Source: Phytopythium helicoides
Taxonomy: Eukaryota > Oomycota > Peronosporomycetes > Pythiales > Pythiaceae
Assembly: GCA_024867545.1 (NCBI GenBank)
Contig: JANFNE010000008.1
Location: forward strand, 682,001-746,000
Length of the DNA: 64,000 nt
Direction: 5' to 3'
The notes beneath the pieces were generated by a model, which did not search any database, had not been told where the DNA came from, and saw only the letters and a list, made by a program, of their open reading frames with translations. Positions 11,799-20,973 of this stretch are shown here, piece by piece. Every line of letters begins with the position of its first letter. The stretch's first letter is position 1. A program made the position numbers and the translations under genes.

Positions 11799-12922
11799 AA
11801 GTAGAAAGTCACGGGTGCACTGTTAGATACTTCAACAAGATTCCATCAAAAGCATCGCTTTATCTACAGCATTGGAGCGGATCACTTGACTCGCACTCCA
11901 TTAATTTTGTCTGGCTGCCAGATTAACACCACAGTAGCTAGATAAATGTAGCTTTCACGGCGAGTGCGGAACACTGCGCCGCGCAGCGAGAGACTAGAGT
12001 CTGCTCAACTGCATACGTCTTAATGACGCCCCGCTGTAGTCCGGGAAGAAGTTGGCTGGCCGCGCATGTCGACCGAAGTTACGAAGACGTGTCCCCTCGA
12101 CAGCGCTCTCGTGCTGAAGTCGTCAAGCTGAACGTCGCGCACGTTGCTTGGTTTTCGCTGGCGCACGACACTCGCCCATCGATGCAGCTCTCGAGTGTGG
12201 CCGAGCAGCAGCAGACAGACGCAGCTTGGTTTTCGCAAGCGTCCGATGAAGCTGCCACTTGAGCCTCCGTCGAGATCTTGAGCCTGGACGCGCAGCTGAA
12301 GCCGAGGCGAGGTGCTTGGTTTTCGCGAACGTCTGGATCCAGCTGAGCCGTGAGGTCTGCTCTTGATCACGAGAGGGTGTGTCTTCGCCTTGGTCTTCTC
12401 GCGCGGTGGATGCTCAAGCGCGTGGCCCTGGGTCGTGGACCGCGGACAGCAGTCGCTTGAGCTCCATCTTGAAACTTGCCAACTGAGGAGACGAGAGCTT
12501 GGCGTCGAATGCTTTGCCCTCGCATGTTGAAGTCCTCGCGCTTCGATGACATCCCTCTCTTTTTACATGCAAAGTGTATGTGAAGCAAGATGGACAAGGA
12601 GGGATGGCACCCTCTGCTTTCCAACGGTCTGGTGAGCAGCCAGGACTCGACATTTGTACTGCAAAGAGGAACGGAGCGAGGAGGCAGACTTGCGAACCTG
12701 CGCGTTGGCATCCACGATGCAACCAATGAGCTCTCGGCAAGCCTTCAACGCAACCGAGGAATTCAGGAGCGTCTTTGAGTCGCCTTGGCTGTCTTCATGA
12801 CGGTCGATTCCTTGCTGGGTTCCAGGCACTCCATGCTAATGAGAAACAAGCGTGTCATGCAGATACTATCGCACGCAGCCCATGCGGATATGTCGTAAGA
12901 TACGACGTTGGGAACCAAGGGG
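11799..12922. other. Intergenic with short direct repeats and possible gene remnant
   Basis: A 13-nt motif GCTTGGTTTTCGC recurs at 12146, 12224 and 12314. Between about 12414 and 12830 the minus strand carries gene-like pieces ('LNSSVALKACRELIGCIVDANAQ', 'LASFKMELKRLLSAVHDP') in different frames. These may be remnants of an intron-containing gene. No intact gene could be built. Confidence 0.3.
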
Positions 12923-12954
12923 TTAATGGCCGGGGTACCCGGCATTGGCGCTGG

Positions 12955-13003
12955 TCTCGCTCACCACCGCAGACGGACAGCCCGTCGAGTACTTCTACTG
13001 ATA
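12955..13003 (+). pseudogene. Captured 3' end of the C2-domain gene
   Basis: These bases encode the last residues of the C2 protein (SLTTADGQPVEYFY then TGA) and match the end of the complete gene at 54118-54561. Only the tail is present here; the homology stops sharply at the left-end motif. It marks copy B as the probable source of the duplicated block. Confidence 0.7.
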
Positions 13004-13450
13004 TCGTGGACACTTTGTTTATCGTTGCTGCCGTACAATACACCAGTCGGCGTCGACAAGCTTCACTGCCGCGGTTTGGTTTCAAGAGCTGTCGTCAAGG
13101 GTGGACGCCAGAAGCGACGATAGTGAGTGAAATTGATGGGCTGGCAAACAACCTTGTGGCGTGCTGCTTCATCTATCGTAAAGGAGAAGAGTCCTTTCGA
13201 TGCTCAAGCTCAAATGCATTCGCTCCACCTTCTCATGATCTCACCATTGCGCTGACATTCAAACTCAAACGCATTCGTTACCCCCAGCTCACTCCTTTGC
13301 CCCATTCGCACCATTCGTTCCCGCCTCCCTGGTGCAATTGCGCTTTATATCGTTATGAGCTATTCGAATCGATAGGAGAGGTAGCCATGAACCGTATGCA
13401 GCGTGAACGGCACATCTTCTTATGATTGACTCAACATCCAACATCAAATC

Positions 13451-15382
13451 TCAACGTCCCATGAAAGTCGATTCAATGCCGTTGAAACTAGACTCACACT
13501 TCTTAACTCTCTTGCTTCTCCATGTCTTATAGAGATCTAAAGCATGATCCAGCATTCGATCTCGCCACCCTGGTGCTGTTGCGTCTTGGATCTTTTCAAA
13601 TGCTCTAATCTGAAAGAAGTTAAAGCGATATTGTAATGGAGCGCTCATGTCCTCCGGCTTCTTACTCCACATCCAGCATGAAGTCTCCACAGCTCTGATA
13701 TAGAAACCATATCGGACGGCTCTTTCTCCCCATATGAAGCGACCATCCTCGTAGAGCTGCATCGCGATTTCGAGAGGGCAGCGCAGAAACATTAGATCCA
13801 CCGCAGCAGAATCAATCTCAAAGTCAAGATGTTGCTGCAAAAGCCACTTCAGAAGTTCAGCATGCCCTCCCGTTGCAGCCTCTTGCACAGCTTTCAAAGT
13901 GAGCTTGTCTCCGCAATCCAAGTGGAGCCACTTCACCACTTCGATATGACCCCTCCTTGCTGCACCAGTCATTGCATCGCTCGTGAATCCTTCGCTACGG
14001 TGTTCATGCAGAAACTTTAGCATGTCGAGATGTCCAGCTGCAGCAGCTATATCCATTGCAGCCGTTGTGCATCCTTCCGAGCGATTCTCGTGCAACCACT
14101 TGACTACAGCCAAATGGCCATATCTTGCAGCATCATTCATCGCACTCACAGTGCAGCCTTCTGAGCGGTTGGTGTGAAGCCATTGCACAACTTCCAAGTG
14201 GCCGCTCGAAGCCGCATAGTCCATCGCTAGCGTGGTGCACCCTTCACTTCTGGTGTTGTGGAGCCATTTCACCACATCCAAATAATTTCCTCCAGCAGCA
14301 TAGTCCATTGCAAACTTAGTGCAGCCTTCTTTCCGATTCACTTGAAGCCACTGTACAACATCGAGATGTCCACTACGAGCCGCATAATCCATCGCTCCAG
14401 TAGTACAAAAATAGAGTCCGAGGTCATGTAGCTGCTGAATAATCTCGATCTGACCGAATTTTGCGAGTATGTCGCCGCCATGAGAATACCCGCAATTGGT
14501 TGCCTCGACACTCAAGTTTGTGAGAACCCACTTCACTGTTGCGAAGTTCTCTTTCAAACCCGCAGAATAAATCGAATCTAGCCTTACGCTCTTGACTCCG
14601 TTTTCAAATAGCCATTGCGCAGTCTCGAGCTGTCCACCAGAAATCGCAGAGTTCATTTGGGATTCGCTCAGTGAGGCATCCAGATAATCAATTGCCCACT
14701 CCAAAACATTGGTGTGACCACACCTTGCTGCTGTGTCTAAAATCCCCCAAGTATTCCCTGTTCGCTTCGTCTCAAGCCCGACCATCCACTCAAGCAGCTC
14801 CAAATCCCCCCATTCAGTGACTGTCATCACCATGTGCCATAAGCTTCTGCCTGTCAATGGAGTCACGTGTTCATGAAGCCACTTGATCACTGAATGCACG
14901 TAACCTTTGTCGTGATCTCTGTAGATACAGCAGGGTAACAAGAACGGAAGGTCTGTATCGCCAACCATCAAACGGTTGGCGTGGTGCTCGTGCATCCACT
15001 GAAGAAGCTCCAGATGACCGAAGAAGTTCGCTCGAAGATTTATTTCCCCGGTTGGCAGGTACTCCTCGACGAGCCATTTGGCGGTGGCGGTATGCCGACA
15101 GATAGCAGCATTTTCCAAAGCGTCTGCAAAACGCTTTTGCTTCAAGTATGGGTCGATGCTTCCGGTCGCTTCTTCCCATGCAGCAATTCGTTTCAACAAT
15201 CGAAGCTGACCCGGGAGCGCGTCCCACCTCGAGGCTCTTGGAGTCGTCGCTTTCACGACCGTCCAAAGCGGAGTGGGGTCCAGAAACGACTCGATGAGCA
15301 AAACCAATGCCTTCTCGCCGCAGACCTGTGGCTTGGAGCGACACACGACGTTGACACTCGTCAGCAGCGGGGCGTCGAGCAT
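13451..15382 (-). CDS. Ankyrin-repeat protein, intact copy (block A)
   Basis: An uninterrupted 643-residue frame. The leader (MLDAPLLTSVNVVCRSKPQVCGE...) is followed by degenerate repeats (residues about 90-330), then seven or more regular units such as 'SGHLDVVQWLQVNRKEGCTKFAMDYAA', 'YGHLAVVKWLHENRSEGCTTAAMD' and 'RGHIEVVKWLHLDCGDKLTLKAV'. A non-repeat C-terminus ends 'NGIESTFMGR'. Expected role: protein binding, partner unknown. Its twin at 52170-53569 is broken, so this is the functional copy. It lies antisense to the Fanzor gene of the same block and about 1.2 kb from it. Confidence 0.85.
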   Translation of the reverse strand: MLDAPLLTSVNVVCRSKPQVCGEKALVLLIESFLDPTPLWTVVKATTPRASRWDALPGQLRLLKRIAAWEEATGSIDPYLKQKRFADALENAAICRHTATAKWLVEEYLPTGEINLRANFFGHLELLQWMHEHHANRLMVGDTDLPFLLPCCIYRDHDKGYVHSVIKWLHEHVTPLTGRSLWHMVMTVTEWGDLELLEWMVGLETKRTGNTWGILDTAARCGHTNVLEWAIDYLDASLSESQMNSAISGGQLETAQWLFENGVKSVRLDSIYSAGLKENFATVKWVLTNLSVEATNCGYSHGGDILAKFGQIEIIQQLHDLGLYFCTTGAMDYAARSGHLDVVQWLQVNRKEGCTKFAMDYAAGGNYLDVVKWLHNTRSEGCTTLAMDYAASSGHLEVVQWLHTNRSEGCTVSAMNDAARYGHLAVVKWLHENRSEGCTTAAMDIAAAAGHLDMLKFLHEHRSEGFTSDAMTGAARRGHIEVVKWLHLDCGDKLTLKAVQEAATGGHAELLKWLLQQHLDFEIDSAAVDLMFLRCPLEIAMQLYEDGRFIWGERAVRYGFYIRAVETSCWMWSKKPEDMSAPLQYRFNFFQIRAFEKIQDATAPGWRDRMLDHALDLYKTWRSKRVKKCESSFNGIESTFMGR

Positions 15383-15702
15383 TTTGCTGGAGGGGGAACT
15401 TTGTCAACTGGTACTCAGTTCGAAAACACGCTTCGGCTGCAAAATGCGAGACGTGATGACTCAGTTCGTTCAGTTCAAACCTGGGTTGATTTTCATCAAC
15501 CCACTGGTACCGATATAATACCGGTTTTCGCATATTTGACAGGGTGAGCTTCAACCTGGTCGCATTGTGGGCAAGCTGTCCTTCAACTTTGCAATGCGCT
15601 CACTCACTGAAGGGTGTGTTGAAGACACCCGCAAAACTACAGGTCTTGCGAAAATACGAGTGGCATCCCATCACTGAAATGTACGTGGTTGTAGAGACCT
15701 GA

Positions 15703-15924
15703 TCATTGCGCCAGCGCACAAACCTGAGCTGAGCGTTGAGATAGACAACAGATCGTTTTTATCGGCAAGAAGAACTCGAAATGGACCCCAGCAATCGCTC
15801 GAATGAAAGTTGTTGGTGCATCTACGAATAGCAATCCATGTAAACTCAGGATCTCTTCATCGTCGATCTCATCATCCTGGAGTGGCGACAGCTCATATCT
15901 TTTCAAACACTCCGCATCCCTCAC
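15703..15924 (-). CDS. Small hypothetical frame conserved in both blocks
   Basis: A 73-residue minus-strand frame (MRDAECLKRYELSPLQDDEIDDEE...) matches part of the 144-residue frame at 51478-51912 in block B. In both blocks it lies upstream of the ankyrin gene on the same strand. The acidic stretch 'LQDDEIDDEE' is preserved. It may be a small gene, a 5' exon or a relic of the element. Confidence 0.3.
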   Translation of the reverse strand: MRDAECLKRYELSPLQDDEIDDEEILSLHGLLFVDAPTTFIRAIAGVHFEFFLPIKTICCLSQRSAQVCALAQ

Positions 15925-16143
15925 AATAATGTCATGAAGACTTCGCCACTATTATTGTGGTGAAACTATTGTTTGGTGCTTGAAAGCAATTTCTCATTAC
16001 ATGTAGTGCCAATCGGAATGCAGCACGGTAGCGTCCATCTTGTGGGGACCGGGTTCTACCTAGCAGCATTCGATATTGACATCACAAGCCACGCAATCTA
16101 TCGCTGAGGCTCTACAAAGCTCGAGTCCGAGGTCTTCTACAGT

Positions 16144-16173
16144 TGAATGGTCGGGGTTCCCGGCATTGGCGCT
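16144..16173 (+). repeat. Fanzor element left-end motif, internal copy in block A
   Basis: Reads TGAATGGTCGGGGTTCCCGG then CATTGGCGCT. It matches the motifs at 12923-12952 and, on the minus strand, 51374-51404 with few differences. The core GCCGGG(G)TACCCGGC is a near-palindrome. Confidence 0.55.
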
Positions 16174-16591
16174 GTGGTAGATGGCCACAAAAACCTCCAT
16201 TTCTACATTCACCTTTCTCAGCACAACGATCGACATAAACTCTCACTCAACCGGAGAACGTGGCAAAGGAGACGTGAAAATAAACCTGTGGTTACGGTAC
16301 TGCGCAGTTCATCAGCTTCAAGCGGGTTGCGCGATGCCCTCCCCAGCGATGACAACAGCACTGCATTGACACTTCGTATTGCTTGTTGGAGATGCCATAG
16401 GAAGGATCTCCAGAGCTCCATCGTGAGCCACGGCAAGCTAGTAAAGCGGCCTTTGCAGAGCTGCCTGGATACACGTAAATGGGCAATAGCATGTTTTGAA
16501 TTGTCAAGCGCCCGCCCACTCGCTCTCGAACGGCAACGAACGAAAGCGGCTGCCGACCTTGATCTCCCTACTCACAGTGTAATTTGCCACC

Positions 16592-18561
16592 ATGGCAAAC
16601 AAGCGCGCTCGATCGGGCAAGGAGGGCGATCCAGGTCCCCGGCGAGGCAGGTCCAAGATCAGACAAGCTGCCGCAGGGCTATGCAGATCCACAACGAGTA
16701 GAGCTGCTTCAGCAACTCGTCGAGGTCGGTCCAAGACAACACGTGCAGCTGGTCCGACGTCAGGCGGTGCTAGGTCTAAAAGGAAGAAACGCAGTGCAGA
16801 ACCACGCAAGAGTCAGTCAAAGAGGCGACGAGCCGAAGTCGAAGCTCGTGACGCAGCTAACGCCAAATCCTCGCTTGTGTGCGTCAAGACGTCGCTCAAG
16901 GCGTTTTGCAAGAGCGATGAGGCCATGACTTTGCCGTGGGAGACCGTGCTGGCGGATATGGACCAGGCCGTGCTGGAGGCTTACGTCCTCGCCAACATCC
17001 ACGCCGTGCGGATGTGTCAGCTGGGCGATGCAGTGGAGCCACTCAACCAGGTCTTCTTCTACAGATGCCTATCGTGTGTTTGCAACGCCAACTCCACACT
17101 CGGGTCTCCTGCATTCCAGGAATCAGTCACGCTGTACAACACTTGGCGAGGTGAGGACGCTCGACGTGCAAGCAACCGGCAGATTACCGCTGGGTGGCTG
17201 CAGAACGCAGCCCAAATGATGGCCACTAACACCAAGAACGCGATCGTACGCAACTTCTACCGTCGCTTTCACCGTCACATCAAGCGGGTCTATGACTTGA
17301 ATGGTGCTGCGGCCTACGTCATGATCAAGAGCATCCTGGACCCTGTCTACAACGGCAACGATACCGAGGTGCAGGCTTGGCGAGAGCAGATCCCGCGCAA
17401 CGCGAGCGTCTACTTGTCCGACGAGGCTTACAGATTGCTTCCTCTCACCTACATGATTCTGACCGACATTGAGCAGAGGAATCGCCGGTTTCAGCATCGA
17501 CAGGACATCCCAGAGGTCCGCACGTTCAGTCTCCTGCCAACAAAGAATGGATTCAAGTGCTCGCACTTCAAGATATGCAAGACGGCACTCCGCAGCCTAC
17601 TTCTACGTGCTGGTGTTCGCGTGCCTCCTCTAGGTGACGATTGGAATGCTGTCGCAGACGATTGGTGGCACAGTCTCCTTAATATCGAGAAGTTTGAAAC
17701 AGCCAACAAGAAGTTCGCAGGAGAGATCGTGACGGACGGAAAGGCTGTCAGTATTGTCATGCGGAAAACCCATCCGGCAACAGACCGCCCACTTCGGGAA
17801 GAAGACTACGATGTCATGTGGGGCCTAGATCCTGGCAGACGAGATTTGTTTGTAGCAACCAACCAGGACGGTGAGACTATCCATTGCTCTTCTCGTGAAT
17901 TCTACGAGGATGCTCGCTACCACAAGAGCAATCAGAAAATAGCTTGCTGGAAGGAGCGGCGTCCCGACATTTTGACGGCCGAGCGTCAGATGCCGTCGAA
18001 GAAGACCGCGTCGCTCGAGCTGCTGGAAACGTACACACGATACGTTATTCCACGTATGGAAAACCTGCTTGGATTTTCACGGACAAAGGGATTCCGCAAC
18101 CTGCGTTTTGGACGGTACATCTTTGCGCAGAAAAAGCTACATGAACTCTGCCGGAGACTGACCCAGCAAGCAGGCAGGCGAACGGTGGTTGGATTTGGAG
18201 ATTGGAGCAATACCGATTACTCTGGACTCATCAAGAAGTGCCCCGCGGGGCCGGTCAAGAGACTCGAGCACACATTGAGAAACTACTGTCGTGTACAACC
18301 AATTGATGAGTTTCGCACCAGCAAGCGTCGCTCACGTTGCCACCGGCAGCTAGAATACCAGTACAGTCTCCGCCTCTGCAAGGTCAAGACAAGGAATGGC
18401 GGACGTGCAAGGTTTATAGTGTGCTCCATTATCGATCCAATGGCTGTTTTGGTACTACTGTGAACCGCGACGTCAACGCCTCGAAGAACATGCTGATGCT
18501 TCTCTTCTACATGCTCCGAGGTCAACAAAGACCTAACGCTTTTTGCCGAGCGCCAACTTAA
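16592..18561 (+). pseudogene. Fanzor (eukaryotic TnpB-like nuclease), C-terminal frameshift, copy A
   Basis: The Kozak-like ACCATGG start opens 623 codons in one frame to 18463; the last catalytic part continues one frame over to 18561. Residues 1-85 are very basic with nuclear-localisation-like clusters (RSKRKKR at 61-67, KRRR at 77-80). The RuvC-I motif 'MWGLDPGRRDLFVAT' places the catalytic Asp at residue 413. Then come 'WKERRPDILTAERQMPS', 'GFGDWSNTDYSGLIKKCPAGPVKRL', a damaged zinc ribbon, and RuvC-III 'NRDVNASKNML', whose Asp codon is 18469-18471. Copy B has 10 extra nt at the position of about 18388, so copy A carries a 10-nt deletion that puts RuvC-III out of frame. Fanzors are RNA-guided DNA nucleases of the TnpB family; this copy should be catalytically dead. 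Confidence 0.8.
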
Positions 18562-18742
18562 CACATCAGGAGCCACAAAGTGTCTGCAGGTGCGCTCAGC
18601 GTTGCCCGCAGATACCGGTAGCACTGTATACTCAGGCATTGTTGCATTTTCACTTGGTTCCATTCCCAGTCATCGTCTTTTATCGTAGGATGCCGGGCTT
18701 ACCACGGCCAAACCCGCGAGCCGAAGGCGAGTGCTAGCAATT
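18562..18742 (+). ncRNA. Candidate Fanzor omega-RNA / element right end, copy A
   Basis: About 180 nt from the Fanzor stop to the block edge are nearly the same in copy B (49457-49628), although they lie outside the coding frame. The last part contains ATGCCGGGCTTACCACGGCC, an inverted match to the left-end motif, and ends GTGCTAGCAATT. In TnpB and Fanzor systems the guide RNA scaffold overlaps the right end and the flank gives the guide. The flank here begins GATTGACGCC. RNA expression is inferred, not seen. Confidence 0.4.
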
Positions 18743-18762
18743 GATTGACGCCAGAACTTTCG

Positions 18763-18770
18763 TATAAATA
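18763..18770 (+). promoter_or_regulatory. TATA-like box of the cysteine-rich gene
   Basis: TATAAATA lies 60 bp before the ATG at 18830 and only 20 bp beyond the end of the Fanzor right end at 18742. If used, everything further upstream in the promoter was replaced by the inserted block. Confidence 0.4.
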
Positions 18771-18829
18771 GCGCTTGTTCTTCCTTTCAAGGATTTGAAA
18801 GTTGGCAAGTAGCCGAATTTGCGACCTTC

Positions 18830-19513
18830 ATGAACCCACTGGCTGTGCTCGTTTCTCTAGCCTTGGCAACGAGTGGGCTGCCATCGCTGATCCATGCTTG
18901 GGATGAAGATTGCCAGAACTGTTACTGGTACGGAAGCTGCGACTACGCCTACAACTATGCGCCGGGCCAGTACTGTGGCACATATTACGACAGCCAGTAC
19001 AATACGCGATACTGCTGCTGCAGCCAGAACGCTACATGTGCCGTGGGGTATTCTTTTTGCGATTGCATAGAGCAATGGACACCAGAGCCAACAGAGTGGT
19101 ATACTCCTGCACCAACTCCGAGCGAAATAACCGAGACAACTGCATCAGGATCGCGCTCATCGTCAGATGCTGGTGCCGCATTTGGAATCATCGTGCCTCT
19201 TGTCATCATTGTTGTGATTTCAGTGATCTACAAGAAGCGCCAATCGCTCAAGGTGTGGCCGTCACCGCTCACTTTGAGTGTGCCGGCTTTTAGGGGTTAT
19301 GGTAGAGCGCGCGTCCCCATTCTCGAGGCTGGCGTCTTGAAGTATATCGATCCGTTTCAGAACGATGAGAACACAAACTCGGTGACTCCAGTGCCTGGAA
19401 GACCACTCGCACAGACAACTCTGAATCCAGCTATTACAAATGCACCTGGAAGCTACGGATATCAGGGCACGCAGGCGTACAGCGCAGCAACCATTGCCGT
19501 ATCCAACAATTAA
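18830..19513 (+). CDS. Cysteine-rich type I membrane protein (array member 2)
   Basis: An intact 227-residue protein. A signal peptide (MNPLAVLVSLALATSGLPSLIHAW) is followed by a module of about 55 residues with paired and triple cysteines ('CQNCYWYGSCDYAYNYAPGQYC', 'YCCCSQNATC', 'CDCIEQ'). A Pro/Thr stalk (TPEPTEWYTPAPTPSE), a membrane span (AFGIIVPLVIIVVISVIYKK) and a tail with 'RGYGRARVPILEAGVLKYIDPFQND' complete it. Cysteine spacing and tail motif match the gene at 11179 closely. Probably a plasma-membrane surface protein; family not recognised. Confidence 0.75.
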   Translation: MNPLAVLVSLALATSGLPSLIHAWDEDCQNCYWYGSCDYAYNYAPGQYCGTYYDSQYNTRYCCCSQNATCAVGYSFCDCIEQWTPEPTEWYTPAPTPSEITETTASGSRSSSDAGAAFGIIVPLVIIVVISVIYKKRQSLKVWPSPLTLSVPAFRGYGRARVPILEAGVLKYIDPFQNDENTNSVTPVPGRPLAQTTLNPAITNAPGSYGYQGTQAYSAATIAVSNN

Positions 19514-19605
19514 TCGCCCTCGTGCGTTCGAGCAGAAATAGCACGACAAACTTGACAATCGCATTTTCCATCGCTTTCACAATCATAGCATCTGTGTGCA
19601 AGTCC

Positions 19606-20394
19606 ATGGCGCTCCAATTGCTGCTCTTTGTGGTTCTGGCTGCTGCAGCCGGTGCCGCAGACTGGCCAAGTGAAGATGGTTGCCACAACTGCGCCTATGG
19701 GGACTGTTCAAGAGCTGTGAACGAGTCCGTTGGCCAGTTCTGCTCCACTTGGTTTGATGTCAACAACAGTATACGTTGGTGTTGTTGTGCGACCGACACC
19801 TTCTGTGGCGGGTCCACTACGTCTTGCCAATGTGAAAGCGTGGTGGATCTCACAAAATCGACAGATCCGTATCAAGTCTCCTCGCCAAGTTTCTCGTTGG
19901 CAGTCAAGCTCGGAATCGGTCTCGGTGCAGGCTTCGCTCTCCTCTCATGTTTGTGTGCGTGCTGTATCATTCGGAAGGCACGCAAGCGGTGGCGCAAGCT
20001 ATTCCAGCAGCACCAAATCGCCATTGGGACGGCCCCCGGACAGGTTCGTTTTGTTGTTCCCGTTCAGAGCCTGGTCAATACGACCGCGACTCCGTTTGGA
20101 GGTGCAAACGTTCCTCCTGGCCAAGCTGTCGTGGTCCCGCTCAACCAAGTGATGCCAATGTACGGGTATGCTGCCGTCCCTCCAGCTCACCCGCAGTCGG
20201 GGACACCAGTGGAAGGCATCGTTCACTGCGGCTACTACCCGAGCAATGGTCTTCCTGTCACGCCCGCAGCATTCCCGCAGGGCGTAGCGTTTCCTCAGGG
20301 TGTAGCGTTCCCGCCTGGCATGGCTGCTTCGCCCGGGATGTACATGAACACCAACGGCGGATTCCAAGGCGCTGATGGCGTCCTGAGATACTAG
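19606..20394 (+). CDS. Cysteine-rich type I membrane protein (array member 3)
   Basis: A 262-residue protein from the ATG at 19606, 92 bp after the stop of its paralogue. It has a signal peptide (MALQLLLFVVLAAAAGAADW), a cysteine module ('CHNCAYGDCSRAVNESVGQFCSTW', 'WCCCATDTFC') and a membrane span (LGIGLGAGFALLSCLCACCIIRK). The long cytosolic tail is rich in Pro/Gly/Val with short repeats 'AFPQGVAFPQGVAFPPGMA'. It lacks the 'YIDPFQN' tail motif of the other two members, so the tail has diverged while the ectodomain is kept. Confidence 0.7.
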   Translation: MALQLLLFVVLAAAAGAADWPSEDGCHNCAYGDCSRAVNESVGQFCSTWFDVNNSIRWCCCATDTFCGGSTTSCQCESVVDLTKSTDPYQVSSPSFSLAVKLGIGLGAGFALLSCLCACCIIRKARKRWRKLFQQHQIAIGTAPGQVRFVVPVQSLVNTTATPFGGANVPPGQAVVVPLNQVMPMYGYAAVPPAHPQSGTPVEGIVHCGYYPSNGLPVTPAAFPQGVAFPQGVAFPPGMAASPGMYMNTNGGFQGADGVLRY

Positions 20395-20973
20395 GCACCC
20401 GTAAGTTGCGGAAGTAGAGCCCTCACCATCTCATGTCGTCTCCAAGGCATTGCCTTTATCCATGTGCCCAAATTCCAGCAGATTCCTCTGGAGCTCGAAG
20501 CAGATCGCTCCAGCACCTCGCGAGCTGGTAATTTGCTGGCTGGCATCGAGGGTGGGCGGTTTGACACTGATCTGCCTCGGTGCGATGAACTGGAAGTCTC
20601 CATATGCCGCCGCATGCACACTAAACAGCTCGGCGCTGTCTAGCGTCGGGGCTGAGATTCGGCCACGTTGGACTCTGAGGCACCCGCACAACTCAATGCC
20701 GAGCCCCGCCCCGCCCACGCGCCTCTACACCGCCCATACTCTCGCACCCGCGCAACCCGATGGATCTGCACAAGTGGTGCGCCATGCGATGGCTGGGATA
20801 GCAGATGACGGATAGGCGGGAGTGGACATCACGCCGGTCGGTCTCTGCACGGCCACCGTCATGTCCGCCCGCACGTAATCGCTCCGAGGCGCTCTCCTCT
20901 GCGTGTCCGCGCTTTCAATCTGCCGTCACTCGACTAAACGCCGGCGACCACACAGACTCGCACAGCTCAACGG
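20395..20973. other. Intergenic
   Basis: Separates the membrane-protein array from the elicitin-like gene. No coding signal was seen; the promoter of the downstream gene presumably lies in its 3' half. Confidence 0.4.

Larger units (their letters stand above)
12923..18742 (+). mobile_element. Composite mobile block A: left-end motif, C2-gene tail, ankyrin gene, Fanzor element
   Basis: A left-end-like sequence at 12923-12952 (TTAATGGCCGGGGTACCCGG, continuing GCATTGGCGCT) abuts, at about 12955, a block nearly identical to the inverted copy at 49457-54164. The block ends at 18742 after 'GTGCTAGCAATT', exactly where copy B also ends. The same left-end motif recurs internally at 16144. So the outer edges look like the ends of the Fanzor element, with an ankyrin gene as cargo. 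The block sits between members of a cysteine-rich membrane-protein array. Bounding ends and copy comparison are seen directly; mobilisation is inferred. Confidence 0.55.

Noticed and set aside
18700..18742. Helitron 3' end (CTAG after a hairpin) as the element type
   Set aside because: Homology between copies continues past CTAG through CAATT, and the left end does not start with TC.
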